Under the pieces are notes generated by a model. The model was not told where the DNA came from, did no database searches, and saw only the letters and a list, made by a program, of their open reading frames with translations. A program made the position numbers and the translations under genes. From Gracilaria gracilis (taxonomy: Eukaryota > Rhodophyta > Florideophyceae > Gracilariales > Gracilariaceae): DNA of 64,000 nucleotides. Shown in pieces: positions 12,175 through 23,161 of this stretch (the first letter of the stretch is position 1; the number at the start of each line of letters is the position of its first letter). The DNA is taken from the NCBI GenBank assembly GCA_030374805.1, contig JARGSG010000074.1:186001-250000 (forward strand), in the 5' to 3' direction.

Positions 12175-13514
12175 CGGAATACACGTCTCACAAAACGTTC
12201 TAGTCTAATCCATTTCATTCAGTTATATCGGACCTCGCTCCAATATTAAAGAAAACAAAATCAATATGTACAACATTTTATCATCCAATCAACAATTACT
12301 GTGTTGCCAAAATATGTAACATATTCTTGATATAATGATAACCGCAATAAACTTACACAAAGCACTGAAAGCAGCTCTCCTACTGTCCCCGCCGCTGCCG
12401 CACATTCTTGTAAAAATCTCATACCCCACCCGGATCCGCTTCGATTGCGTCTATCAAACAATGCATACTACCCACACCACCTTTGCTCTCCGTCGGCACT
12501 CTCGAGATCCATTGGCGACACGCCCCTTTTCACTGTTTCATTTAATTTTCTTGGCTGGTTTCGAATCTTTCCGTCGGGCCCTCGAGCCTACCGCTTCCAA
12601 ATTGCCCGTATGGAGCTGCTACAGAGCTGTATATATGTCTCTGCAACCCGGACGTCACCTGACATTGGCCACCGTGCTCTAGATGTATATCTTAAGCTCT
12701 CACTGCGCTTGCGACGGGGTTGCACTGCGCTTGCATAGGCGTTGCCTGTAGCCTTTACTACACTTGCAAATGATACCACAGCAACCGCTGATGTTCTATA
12801 TTGAAGCAATAAGTTGCACTTACACTCTGTTTCCCAATGGTGTCGCTGAATGGACCAATAGGGGAATGTATTACGATTGTGTTACCGGAGAACGCTATCA
12901 TGCTGCAGCTAGTTGTTCGCAGTCAAGTCGTCTTGTGTATGACGTTGAAGGCGGGTAAAATCAAATTGTGTGTTTGAAATGCACATAGTAAGGAAGCTGT
13001 TATCGCGCTGCATATTCACGAAGAAACTCTAGCTGGCGTTCTGGGGGATGGATATATTCGAAAATTGTGTCTCATAATTGAGACGACGTCGGAAGGCGTT
13101 GGGATCTCAGTCTGGAGGATTAGAACCTGCTGTACTACTCTTGGTTTTCCGATTGCGTTGCGTTGCGCCTCCGTTTTTCTGGCGATTGACAGAACATTTC
13201 TGGAGTCACGCGACAATATGCGGTCTGTCAGCGCTTCTTTTTTGGTCTCCCTCTACCCCTTCCGAAGCTCATTTATGTACGGTTTGGGCCGGCCATATCA
13301 CCTCAGCAGGTGTAGGCTTTGCTTGTTGCGCATACCAGTGGCCTTGTGCCGACAGGTCGAGGCAATAAAGAGGCATGACGCTGTCTGCTGCGTCACATCG
13401 AAAATGGTTAAAGAGCTCCTGCTGGATTTGGTACAATACTGTGATTCTAGAATTACGAAATGATATCATGCATCCACAAACCGGCGAATTGCTCTCTCGC
13501 TCTACAGGCCAAAG
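12175..13514. other. Unassigned DNA upstream of the bZIP frame
   Basis: Several overlapping small frames exist on both strands but none shows a domain or consistent codon use. It could contain the promoter and 5' exon(s) of the bZIP gene that follows; I could not fix a splice junction. Confidence 0.35.
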
Positions 13515-14012
13515 TTGATTCCGTTCAGGGTGCTGCGCAGTGGTACTATGCAACTGTTTTGGCCATGTCGAGCGATAATCGATTGCTTACATTTCTGCAT
13601 CCAATCTCTCTGTCCTCTACAATTTCAAGTCGAAGAGTTTATGCGCAAAAGAACCATTTCAGACAACGGCCTGTATTTATTAGGGCACCACCTGCAGCTT
13701 GGTCGTTGTCTCCCACCCAGACTTGTGCTCATTGTTGCTGCGCCTGCTATTACAAAGCGGAATGAAGAGGTGACGGAGCACTCGAAGGAGGAGGCGGCCC
13801 GTCAAGCAAGACTAGAAGCGAAGCGTATCAGGAATCGGAAGAGTGCGACAAGAAGTGATGAAAAGCTTCGTGCTCAGCTTGAAGCGCAACAGGAAGAGGT
13901 GGTGATGCTGCGGAAGCGAGTAGAAGAAATGACAGACAAGAGGCAAGTCGTGTTAGAAGAATACAGAATATTACGAAGACAAATGGAGGACTCTGATCTC
14001 TATTTATGTTAG
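13515..14012 (+). CDS. Putative bZIP transcription factor (start uncertain)
   Basis: The last 80 or so residues form a convincing bZIP domain. The basic region contains RIRNRKSATRS, matching the N-x7-R type signature of DNA-contacting residues. It is followed by a heptad-like coiled coil with LRAQLEAQQEEVVMLRKRVEEM and a further helix to the C-terminus. bZIP proteins dimerise through the zipper and bind short palindromic promoter sites in the nucleus. The first part of the frame (13515-13750) is Cys/Leu-rich, does not look coding, and opens with TTG; the first in-frame ATG is at 13548. The true start may be in an upstream exon, with an acceptor before about 13760. At under 170 residues it is short for the family. 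Confidence 0.6.
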   Translation: MIPFRVLRSGTMQLFWPCRAIIDCLHFCIQSLCPLQFQVEEFMRKRTISDNGLYLLGHHLQLGRCLPPRLVLIVAAPAITKRNEEVTEHSKEEAARQARLEAKRIRNRKSATRSDEKLRAQLEAQQEEVVMLRKRVEEMTDKRQVVLEEYRILRRQMEDSDLYLC

Positions 14013-14322
14013 AAACTGTTCATGGGAGGGTGTCGGTTCTCCATCGTCCCTGGAACTAGGATGCAATTTTATATACACCTATTACTGGATGTGTTTCGAA
14101 CTCGATTTCATCATATATGCCAGATACGCGAACCGTATAATCGTGCTGTTTGGCATGCAACAAGACTACGGTCTGGGCCTGCGCACAGGCGATACAGCGG
14201 TATTAATTGACGTGATGGATCTACTGCTGAAGGTGTGAGTCAAAAGTACAAAAGACGATGTGAATCAAGAGAGACTTCCAGGCGCAATTAATTTAACTTG
14301 GCAAGAGGCGATCTGGTTTTTA

Positions 14323-15900
14323 TCACAGATCATCCGGATCATGATCGGAAAAGGCGGAATGTGATGGGGCCATAGAATGGAAGTATACGTCGAGACGGCG
14401 TTTCTTTCGCTCACAATACAGTTCCTGGGCTGTGCGTCGTCTATCTACTATACTGGATTCTATTGAATAAAATCTTGTCTTATATTTTCGGTAGAACTCC
14501 GCATTTTCCGCACGAAGACGATGCCATTTTGCATACATATTTGTCAGAGCAACAGCTAAATGGAAGAAGTGGTCATAGCTTTCCTCTTTCCAACGATATT
14601 TGGAAGAAGCAACATACCAAAGAGAAAAACAGTGTCCAAAATAGTTTTCAACAATGATGCGATCACATCCAACATCTTGATTGTCAATGAGCTCTTGTAA
14701 CGTCAGCACACCATTTCGAGGCTGCTTTTCGGATGAATCTCACGAATTATTTACAGAGCTCCCTGATAACCCTTGTCTATAATAACGGCCCAGCTGTCAG
14801 GATGTCGTTTACAATGCCTTACTTCGTGAACTATGTTTTTTTCATCATTTGTCTTTTGAAGCTTCTCTTTGTAAAGAAAATCTATATTCCTTAGAGCACC
14901 TCCACCGTTAGAGGCAAACGAGTGAAAAAGATTTTTGCTGAACTCTCCATCTCCAACTGGGCGGGAAAAAGAGCAAAATTTTGAATAGGTTCAGATTTCC
15001 GAAGCAAATCGACACGATTTGCTTCGGATATCTGAACCTGTTCAAAATACCTGAAACAAATTAGTATCCACGTGTACGGCACTGAGTAGCTTTACTGACG
15101 CGGTTTGCGTCGGCCGGTCGCTCTTTCGTAAACTCCGCATCAAAATCGAATTTTGTGTCGTTCCACAGTAGACAGTGAGTGGTTTTCTGTAGGGTTTGCC
15201 GGTGGAGATAAGACAAATGAGAGCCAATAAGCAAAACAGCAAGAAAGTAGTAGCCAATATATGATCGCCACGTCTGAGACGTTTTGCTTTTTTGATACCA
15301 ATTCTTCATGCCTGGTGGGGATGCTTTTGCCAACAAATGGATGTCTGCAATTGATCCTGGCACATGGCAAGTGCAGTTGACTGAAATTCCATTTGGCAAC
15401 ACGCTTACTTCAACCTTGTACCCATATAATTTATGATTTCTAGTGTAGTAAAGCTTAGCTTTTTCCAAGTTTTTAGACGGTCTGTTTGTTTGCTGACATG
15501 TTACTACAGTAGCTTATAATGCGTAGAGAAAGTTATTGAACTGTTTTTCTTTCTCGTTTAGAAGTTCAATTGTAAACTTCTCTGTTAGGTCTTTGACAAA
15601 CTTTTCGTGTGCATACTCAGAAATAACCTGCACAAAGGGGACAAACATTTTTTCAAAAGCGGGTCTTTTGATTTTGAACATTGTTACCATATAGTCCCAA
15701 TTCCCCGCATAATTTGAGACCAATAAAGTCATGAACAGCTTATTTTTTGCCCCATATTTGCATCGTTTTCCCTTTTTTTGACGTTCGAATGCGTATTGAT
15801 ATGTCCTACAAGGAGCCCAAAATTTTTTTCAAACTCAACACTGGTGAAATTAGTAATGCTGTTTTTATTCTGGTTTCTTTCATTTTCATAGAACAAACCA
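14323..15900 (-). pseudogene. Decayed DDE_4 (PIF/Harbinger-like) transposase
   Basis: Minus-strand fragments fall in family order. An N-terminal stretch lies near 15514-15770 (GNWDYMVTMFKIKRPAFEKM). A core piece follows near 15300-15468 (YYTRNHKLYGYKVEVSV, then PGSIADIH with a catalytic-type Asp). Next is a piece near 14750-14900 (DSWAVIIDKGYQGAL), then the C-terminal part at 14323-14709 (RIIVENYFGHCFSLW with the probable catalytic Glu). These proteins cut and paste DNA by a DDE nuclease fold. Frames change several times and a 71-bp palindrome sits inside the gene at 14978-15048, so it is inactive. No terminal repeats were identified. Confidence 0.7.
14978..15048. repeat. 71-bp near-perfect hairpin inside the transposase remnant
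   Basis: Arms of 34 bp with two mismatches surround a 3-nt loop (ACA at 15012-15014). The inner arm sequence is TTCCGAAGCAAATCG and its complement. It looks like an inverted duplication of transposase sequence. Confidence 0.9.
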
Positions 15901-16252
15901 AACAGCGAAGATGGTGAATTTTTGTCTTTATTGGTATCTGTATTTCGGTCCGTATGTCGTTAAATTTCTGCGGTGTGTTAAGCTGCAGTATCAGAGTTTG
16001 CCATAATATGGATCAAAAATGAACTTTTAACCAGAAAAAGACCAAGATCTTGCCTAATTCTCTTCAACTTTGGTTTGCCAATATTACACCAAACCCAAAG
16101 TTTCATTAGCGAACTCGGTTTGAAACGATACTGACTCTACAAAGAGAAAGGCATAAAACAAACCCTATCTGCTAGTAACCTTTTGGAGCCCAATCACTGC
16201 AATTTTGTGGATCAAACTTGATTCTCCTTTTTATTCGAACCCACGACAACAG
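15901..16252. other. Spacer between two transposase remnants
   Basis: AT-rich. It probably holds the 5' end of the DDE_4 element and the 3' end of the pogo-like element, but I could not identify terminal repeats. Confidence 0.35.
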
Positions 16253-17944
16253 CTACATTGTGAGGCTAACCGTTGACACTGCTGGGGCACGTAACCGCGC
16301 TTTCCGGCGACGTTCGGACCGCGTCGCAAGCAACATCACAGGGAGCGAAGGTCGCTGTGATAGCCAAAGGATGTGAAGACGTTTACGTTCTTCTTCTAGC
16401 TGCCTCTGGCACTGCTTTTTTGCGATTTCAGCTTCGTGCTGCGCTCTCCGCGAGGCTGTAGCAGCCGCTCGTGCAGTTCGCTGCTCCTCCGCCTCACGCC
16501 TCTCGATATCCTTCGAACGCAACGTCCCCAGAATACCATCATTTGTTAACAAGGCCCCAGCACTTGTGACCAAAGTTCCGTTTTGCGCCACTGCTCCGTC
16601 GCTTCGGAGCAAATTACGGGACTTCACAAACGCTTTAACCAGTTCTTGGTAGGACTTAAACGCCTCGGCTTGGGACTCTGCTCCCTCATAATTCGTTATA
16701 TCGGTTTCACGAATTACGGAAGAGTCGGCTCCACCACTGCGATAGTTCCAAATGCCACAAGCCGCAAAGCCGTTCACGATGTTTTCACAGCGCACTGCGT
16801 CGTAATACCCTCTCATGAGCATCTCGCAGAGTGTATAGATATCGTTTTCTTGCCTCTCTGCTCCTTTATAGGCACCACGGTTCAACATGTTTCGAGATGA
16901 AGTCTTAAATGGGGAGAACAAGAAATAGTCCAGGAACTGAGTGCGATGACTGGTGTGTGCAGGGAGGCCAATAGCCACGATATTGTTCTGCCTGAAGAGA
17001 TTTAGAAAGAGATATGTACAATGGGCGCCATATCCGTCCATCGTCCGCAAGATGTTTCTATGATTCGCCCGCAAAGAAGCTGTTTCTTCGACAAAGCTCT
17101 TTGCCCATTGAAAAAATATCTCCGAATCCACAGCGGTTTTCTCCCTGTATACACAGTGTGCATTAGGAGGACGAAACGCAGCTAGGGTTTCTCGCGTATC
17201 GTCCTCCCTAGTTCTGTATTTCGCGTTCTTTCCTGGCGAGACAACAAGTGGTCGCCACGATCGACCGTCGCCAGACACAACTGGCGTGATTGTGACATGC
17301 TGGGCATTTCCTTTCCACTTCAGCTCTTTGGAATTGATGCTACCAGATCTATCGAATAGAGCCTTGGACCGCGCACGCGAAGCTGTGCAGGTCGAGAACC
17401 CGCTCTCATCAATGTTAAAGATTTGTTCCGGCTGGGAACTCTTGAATTCCTTGTACGCCTGCTGTAGTCGAGCATAATGTGAAGCCAAGTTTGTGGGAGA
17501 CATGGCAATCTATCGGGCCTTTTCGAGGTTGGTTCTACGTTTTAGCGACAATGTGTCATGGCGATCGATAAGCCTCCGAAGAAATCCTTCCCCTGGGCGG
17601 CCGTCTGCAAATGGTATCTTCCCTTGTCGCGCGAGGGGTAAGGATTTGACATAGGTCCTCACCAAATCGGCGAACCAGGAACGAGACAACGGAGTCCCAC
17701 TATGGGAGAAGTGCAGTGCACTCTGGACAAGAATCTGTTCCTCTTCTGTTGAGAATATCGGCGGTCGCCCTGGGTTCCGGCTCGGCTTGGGGTTCAATGC
17801 ACGCCATAGGCTGGTGTACAGCACTTTGTACAGCTTTGAGCAGCTCCGAATTGAGGTGCTCTTGGTGCGGTGTGCGGTGGTATTGATGTGAACGGCTTGA
17901 GCTGTAACTTCGGGTTGTGGACCGACAATTCGTTTGGACACCAT
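16253..17944 (-). pseudogene. Pogo/CENP-B-like DDE_1 transposase with one in-frame stop
   Basis: Reads as one frame from an ATG at 17944, with a TAG stop at 17510-17512 as the only visible defect. The N-terminal part has a Psq-type helix-turn-helix and a CENP-B/Tc5 DNA-binding region (GRPPIFSTEEEQIL, then DGRPGEGFLRRLIDRH). The DDE_1 catalytic core follows: NIDESGF (first Asp), RTMDGYGAHC (second Asp), and LPAHTSHRTQFLDYFLFSPF (third Asp). The C-terminus is a long charged helix (RREAEEQRTARAAATASRRA). The second copy at 18643-20311 has a sense codon where this one has TAG. The frame can be extended upstream to 17986 from a TTG. Transposases of this type integrate at TA dinucleotides. It is nearly whole and so fairly young, though suppression of the stop cannot be excluded. 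Confidence 0.8.
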
Positions 17945-18642
17945 CGTGGTGGACCGCTGCACGTTTGACTCCTGCAGTCGTCGCAACGCTCTCGTGCCCT
18001 GATGAAAGTGTTTCCGTTTATGGGATATGCAGGGAATTGATTTACGGTGAAGAAAAGGCGCGCAATCGATTGCGCTGATTTGTTTTTAAATTCAAACCCT
18101 CCAAAGACCGCCACAAGTCCAACTATGCTGTGCGGGTACCAGTTTTTGCAAAAAAGAGCTTATTTTAAGCGCAAATCTGATCCACTGTTTTGCACTGATT
18201 CATAGTTTTGAAGCCCGATGATATCTGCCAGCATTCTCAGTGCTGGAATGGTCTCGTCGCGTGGCAAGGCCATAACAAGTGGTCCGGAGGTTGACCGCAG
18301 AAAGAGAGACTAGATCTCTTTGCAAGGTGGAGTGTCTTCCGAGAATATTGAGTCTTTCTCTCCAATGGGTTGTATCAGGGGGGTGGTAATTCTGGGACGA
18401 ACATCTTGTTTTAAAGAGAAAATGTGCTTCCTGTTGGGCTGAGGACTTCAAACTCTTCCAGCCTTATCCTTACAGTACACGCCCCGTCCACGCTGAGTTT
18501 CACAGCAATGTGACGCCAAACGGCTTTACAACAGCTTTGCCAAGCCCAATTCGGAGTAGCCGTTGAGGAGCTCATGCGTGAGGAAAGAATGGGACAAATT
18601 CAATTGCGTCAACCTTTATTTGAAGCTAGAATAGCCAGTGAT
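17945..18642. other. Spacer between the two pogo-like transposases
   Basis: Includes a short possible N-terminal extension of the first transposase up to 17986. No other gene or clear terminal repeat was found. Confidence 0.35.
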
Positions 18643-20311
18643 TCAAATAGCCCTTCTGAGCTGCAATGCGCATAGCCTGGCAAGTTCCCGACGGGAGGTC
18701 CGACTTCGGCTAAGTTGCTGCCAGCGAATGGGCTTGTTTCGGAGCCACTCCTCATGCAACCGCTTTTGCCGTGCGGCTTCCTCCCGCTCCGCGGCCTTTC
18801 TAGCGGCCTCGGCCTCACGCTCCTGCCGACGTTCCTCTGCGGCAGCCGCCCGAGCCTCTCGCTCTGCTGCAAGAGCAAGGCGTACGTCATCCATCTGCTT
18901 CGAAGCGTCCAGGACGTAATTGGATGTAAGTAGGGCGCCTCTGCTGGTGTTCAAAGTTCCGTTCTTCAGTACAGTCCGGTCTGCTTCAAGCAGTCTACGG
19001 GACGATTTATATGCCTCTGCAAGCTCCAAGTACGAACTGTATGCCTGCACATGACTCTCATATCCATCAATATTTGTAATGTCAGTCTCCGAGATAACGC
19101 GATAATTAAGTGCCTTGCGGTGTGGGTCCCAAACTCAACAAGCCTCGAACCCTTTCACAATATTTTGGTACGTCACTGTCTGTATATAAGCAACACTCAA
19201 AATCTCACAGAGCATGTATATATCGTTCCGTTCCTCACCTCCACTTATCACACGTTTGTTTAACAGATTGAGGAAGTAGTTCTTGAAGGGCGAAAACACA
19301 GTGTAGTCGAGAATTTGCGTGTGATGGGAAGTGTGTGCCGGCAAACCAATGGCAACAATATTATTATCTCTGAGACATTTAAATGCTCTGTACGAAACGT
19401 GGGCACCATAGCCGTCGAAGGTGAGAAGAATATTGCGATGTTTCTTCCTGAGTACGGCTGTTTCCTCCACAAAAGATTGTACCCACTGAAAAAAGATGTT
19501 GGAATCCACTCCCGCGGGGTCCCGATATCATGCTTTGCAGTTGAATGGCAGAAATGTCTGTGGTGTCTCTTTAACAACGTCCTCTCGTGTGCGATACTTT
19601 CCGCGTGACCCGGGCAAGACGACCAACGGTGACCAAGCCCTTCCATCAGCAGATACAACCGGCATGATCGTGACATGCTGCGCGTTATTACTCCACTTCA
19701 GTTCGGTAGAGTTGCTTCGTCCTTGCGCGTCGAATATGGCTTTCTAGCGGGCGCGGGATGCAGTTCGCATAGAGAACCCGCTCTTTTCGATGTTGAAAAC
19801 TTTCTCCGGAGAGGATATCTGGTACTCTTTATAAGCCTGATGGAGCCAAGCGAAATGGTGGACGAGAGTAGATGGAGACATTGCAACGGCTCGTAACTTC
19901 TCGACGTTTGATCTTCTTTTCAGCTTTACATACAGATGCTTTGCCTTAAAACGACGAACGAAATCGTTTCCAGGCAGTTGGTGTACAAAAAGTAGTCGCT
20001 CTTGGCGGTTCTGTGGCAAGGATTGAACAAATGTCTGGACCAGTTGTTTGAAGCATTGGCGGCTGAGTGGTGTACCGTTTCGAAAAAAGTGAAGCACAGT
20101 GTCCTCAATTATTTTTTTCCTCGGCGGAGAGCACTGTTGTGCGACCATGACGTTTAGAAGACACTCTAGTTGTTATCACGTGGTGTAGCATTGACTTTGA
20201 TATGCCAAATCGCTTCACGGCGATGCGCAGTGAGCATTGCGAAGATTTGAGGTACACTGCAGCGTGCTGAACAGCTTGGTTTGTAGACCGGTTTGGCGGT
20301 GGGGCGGACAC
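18643..20311 (-). pseudogene. Second pogo/CENP-B-like transposase, multiply broken
   Basis: Related to the copy at 16253 and on the same strand. The Psq-type helix-turn-helix is at 20105-20311 (SLRIAVKRFGISKSMLHHV). The CENP-B/Tc5 region and core start are at 19744-20148, the middle of the core at 19135-19509 (LTFDGYGAH, LPAHTSHHTQILDYTVFSPF), and the charged helical tail at 18643-19050. Frames shift between these blocks. The first catalytic block reads FNIEKSGF instead of FNIDESGF, so the first metal-binding Asp is replaced by Glu. It is inactive and older than its neighbour. The two copies are clearly diverged, so this is not a recent tandem duplication. Confidence 0.75.
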
Positions 20312-20785
20312 GCGTTTTTACACTATGTCAACGTATTTTTGGTTCTCTGAGTGTCTCGCAGTTTGGGTACGGCAAAGTGGTTGCCATTGAGAGACAATGC
20401 GGTGAGCATTTTGGTTGATAAACGACTTCCCGAACGAAGAATGTGCGCGCTTTTGGAATTTGGTCCTAGATTTGAATTTTAAAGTTCCTACGGGGCTGTA
20501 AAGCTTATTATTTGTCAACATGTCAACAGTGGGTCGATTTTGGGAGCATCGCTCAAAACACTACCATAAATTAGTCCCAACTTTGCCCAATGTCCCATTT
20601 TTAGCTAGTTCGATAATATTTGAGCACTCACTTGTTTGGCGCCATTATTTTGAATCTTTGATGATTTAAATTTTAGAAAATTTAATTTGCAGTTTAAGTA
20701 AAATTATTAAGCACTTTCCAGGAGACTTGGTTCCCTTGTTAAACACTACGCTTGTTTCGGATACTTTTGAACAACCAGCGGTTAA
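20312..20785. other. AT-rich spacer upstream of the second transposase
   Basis: No gene is seen. It may contain the 5' end of the pogo-like element. It ends at the TTAA target site of the neighbouring MITE. Confidence 0.35.
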
Positions 20786-21597
20786 CCCTTTTGGGACGGA
20801 AAATTCTTATGTCTACTGAACTAGTGTCTATTCGACATTGACCTCATATGAGGTCAAATGACCTCATATGAGGCCAACAAATATTTTTCCGTATCTCTAA
20901 AATTTTTGAAATCTACTATTTGTTTTACATACGAACGAAATGCCAAGCGCTTTATCTTTCGTTGCATTTTCATCCACATTTAGCTTTACTAGACGAAAGA
21001 AACCATAATTTGCACTTTACCTCTTTTTGAAGGTATTCTGAACCCTAAAATTTTTGTTTACTGTCTAATTTTGCATTCATCTGCATGTACTAAACTAATT
21101 GCACATGGTTTTAAAGCTGAGCATTGAAGCTTTGTTTTAGTAATTTTCTACTCTGTATGTCTAAGAGGAACCATGGAAAGTTTTTACTTCTTCCTGTACC
21201 CAATACAGCTCTCTGTGTGGCTCATTTTCAAATATTCAAAAAGGTTGATTTTCAATTATTTCTCAAGAGCGAAATTGACCTCATATGAGGTCAAAAGTCC
21301 GGTCGAATAGACACTAGACAGAAGAAGAGCCAACCAGATGTTGTTGAGGAAAAACTCAAACAGAATGCTTCATGATGGCTTCATTTTGTAGCTGTAGAAC
21401 AACTTGTACACGTGGGGATGAGGGTTTTAATAAAACGTTGCAATCAACACTTTCTTATGTCTATCCTACTAGACATAAGCAAATTTGACACTTGGCAAAC
21501 TAGAAGCCAATTGCTATAGAGTCATACAGTGTGTTACCCAATCATATTGACAGCTTATGTCTATTGAGATAGACATAAGCTTCCCGTCTCAAAAGGG
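20786..21597. mobile_element. piggyBac-type MITE (TTAA-flanked)
   Basis: Both ends abut TTAA (20782-20785 and 21598-21601). The terminal inverted repeats read CCCTTTTGGGACGG on the left and CCCTTTTGAGACGG on the right, the CCCTTT-type end typical of piggyBac elements. Subterminal TTATGTCTA/TAGACATAAG repeats recur inside (near 20807, 21455-21480 and 21553-21580), forming short palindromes. There is no open reading frame, so it is non-autonomous. A second MITE occupies 20824-21314; without it, this element is about 321 bp. Confidence 0.85.
20824..21314. mobile_element. TA-flanked MITE nested in the piggyBac-type MITE
   Basis: Terminal inverted repeats GTGTCTATTCGAC (20824-20836 and 21302-21314) are bounded by TA on each side (20822-20823, 21315-21316), as for the Tc1/mariner/pogo superfamily. 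Just inside the ends are GACCTCATATGAGGTC palindromes, two on the left (from about 20840) and one on the right (about 21277-21292), probable transposase-binding repeats. It is 491 bp and non-coding. The two pogo-like transposases a few hundred bases away belong to a family that also uses TA targets. Confidence 0.85.
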
Positions 21598-21601
21598 TTA
21601 A

Positions 21602-21928
21602 GCAAATAACTGAGAGAAAGCTCTACTGTCATGCTGTTTGACACATCTCGCCTCGGAGATGAACACAACGCTAAACATTCACCTTACAGTGGCTTCTTGC
21701 GGATCTATGTAAGCATTCTGGGCCACATCGTAGGCAGCACTTGCCCCATACGTGAAATCCAGACGTGCCCTAATTTTACGCAGGTTCTCTGGCAAAGAAT
21801 CCTGACATCACTTGCCTCGGTTAAGATAAGATCATAGCTCTTACCTGAGTCGGCGGCTATCAAGTCGCTGGCTCCGCAGTGCTTCTCTGCAGCTGCTTGG
21901 ATTCCCCGTAACAACAACAGCTCGAATA
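21602..21928. other. Probable promoter/5' UTR region
   Basis: No gene motifs. It lies directly upstream of the membrane-protein frame that starts at 21929. Confidence 0.35.
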
Positions 21929-23161
21929 ATGGCGAAGAAAATCTTTATGCTTCGGCCCTTGGTCTTTTTGCTGGTGTTCACCGTGCTTATGTTGTTTCAG
22001 AATGCTTCACTTCCTCAGAAAGGACACACCCAACATTTGTCTTCTTTCAACTTTGATTATGTTGCTACCGTGTTCCCAAGTTATCGCACTCCACGTTGTG
22101 TGCTTCTCCGATGTGGACCCTCTAGACAACCTCAAACCACAATCATTACAAGTTGCGACACGCTGCAAGCTACTGTCGTCAAGACCAAGACCAACCTTAC
22201 AGCACGTCATTGCGTTTCGGACTTTCTCCTCACACATTGGGATACGCTGGAGGGCACGTATAAGCATGGTGTTTCGTATGCCACACATAGCATTCTACTG
22301 GCGACAGATGCCAGAGACCTTCCGTTTAGCATGAATTCCATATCGCTGTCGCTAAACGAGCAGAGGAAGCTTATCAGCACGCAGTGGCTTTCATTCCGCC
22401 CTTCGAATCAGACGCGTAACTTGCTGCGAGCCTGGCTCAACAACGCGAAGAATCACCCCACCAACGAGAACCTAGCTCTCACACAGATACGCGGTTGTGC
22501 CGGTAGAGACATAGCGTGTCACTCTCGATACGGTGTGATTGGCGCCATTTGCCACAAACCGCTTCGATGCGGAAATGGAAATTCATTCTTCATGGGCGCT
22601 GCAAGAGCCGTCATTATTCTAGCCTTTGTACAGGCGTCCATACTTACTGCAAAGCAAACGAGAATACCTATGGAATTCATCGCTATTTTGTTGCTTTGCG
22701 TTTCTCTTTTTTCCATGAAGTGGACAAATGCTGCTTGCACTATTGCTAGATCTCTGTTTTGTCGTTGTAAGACCAGTTTAGTAGGTGCGGCAGAAGTGGA
22801 CGGTACGCTCTTTACTGGCGATTTGAGAGGGTGGTACGAAGGTCGGGCATATTTTCTTCGCGATGGAGTGTACGAAGCACGGGTGACAGGCGGGATGCAA
22901 CCCCTCTTCCCTCCGCTTTTCGGGCTTTACATGTTCTTCAAACGCGTGCTGGGCGACTGGTTTTTGTTCTCAGGAGCAATGGCTGTTTTGGTTTCGGCGG
23001 GAGTATCTAGACTCTTGCTGTTTGTTTCTTCTTGGCGAAAGGGAGATGATCATGTAAAGGATGAGTATGTGAAAAGTTTCGATGACATTAAGGCTCTTGG
23101 TTTGAGAAAGAAAGGATATGGAAGACGATTTCTGGCTCCGAGACTTAGCACCTCGCCGTAG
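21929..23161 (+). CDS. Unrecognised multi-pass membrane protein, 410 aa
   Basis: An ATG start and a single open frame. The N-terminus has a hydrophobic segment (residues 7-24, LRPLVFLLVFTVLMLF), which is a signal anchor or signal peptide. Further hydrophobic segments lie near residues 225-262, 330-345 and 352-375. The region near residues 150-195 (WLSFRPSNQTRNLLRAWL, then NENLAL) faintly resembles the end of nucleotide-sugar glycosyltransferase domains, where a truncated donor-binding region is followed by a residue-rich acceptor loop. I regard that as weak. Cysteines cluster near residues 190-215. Nothing else identifies it, and a decayed or lineage-specific gene is possible. Confidence 0.55.
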   Translation: MAKKIFMLRPLVFLLVFTVLMLFQNASLPQKGHTQHLSSFNFDYVATVFPSYRTPRCVLLRCGPSRQPQTTIITSCDTLQATVVKTKTNLTARHCVSDFLLTHWDTLEGTYKHGVSYATHSILLATDARDLPFSMNSISLSLNEQRKLISTQWLSFRPSNQTRNLLRAWLNNAKNHPTNENLALTQIRGCAGRDIACHSRYGVIGAICHKPLRCGNGNSFFMGAARAVIILAFVQASILTAKQTRIPMEFIAILLLCVSLFSMKWTNAACTIARSLFCRCKTSLVGAAEVDGTLFTGDLRGWYEGRAYFLRDGVYEARVTGGMQPLFPPLFGLYMFFKRVLGDWFLFSGAMAVLVSAGVSRLLLFVSSWRKGDDHVKDEYVKSFDDIKALGLRKKGYGRRFLAPRLSTSP

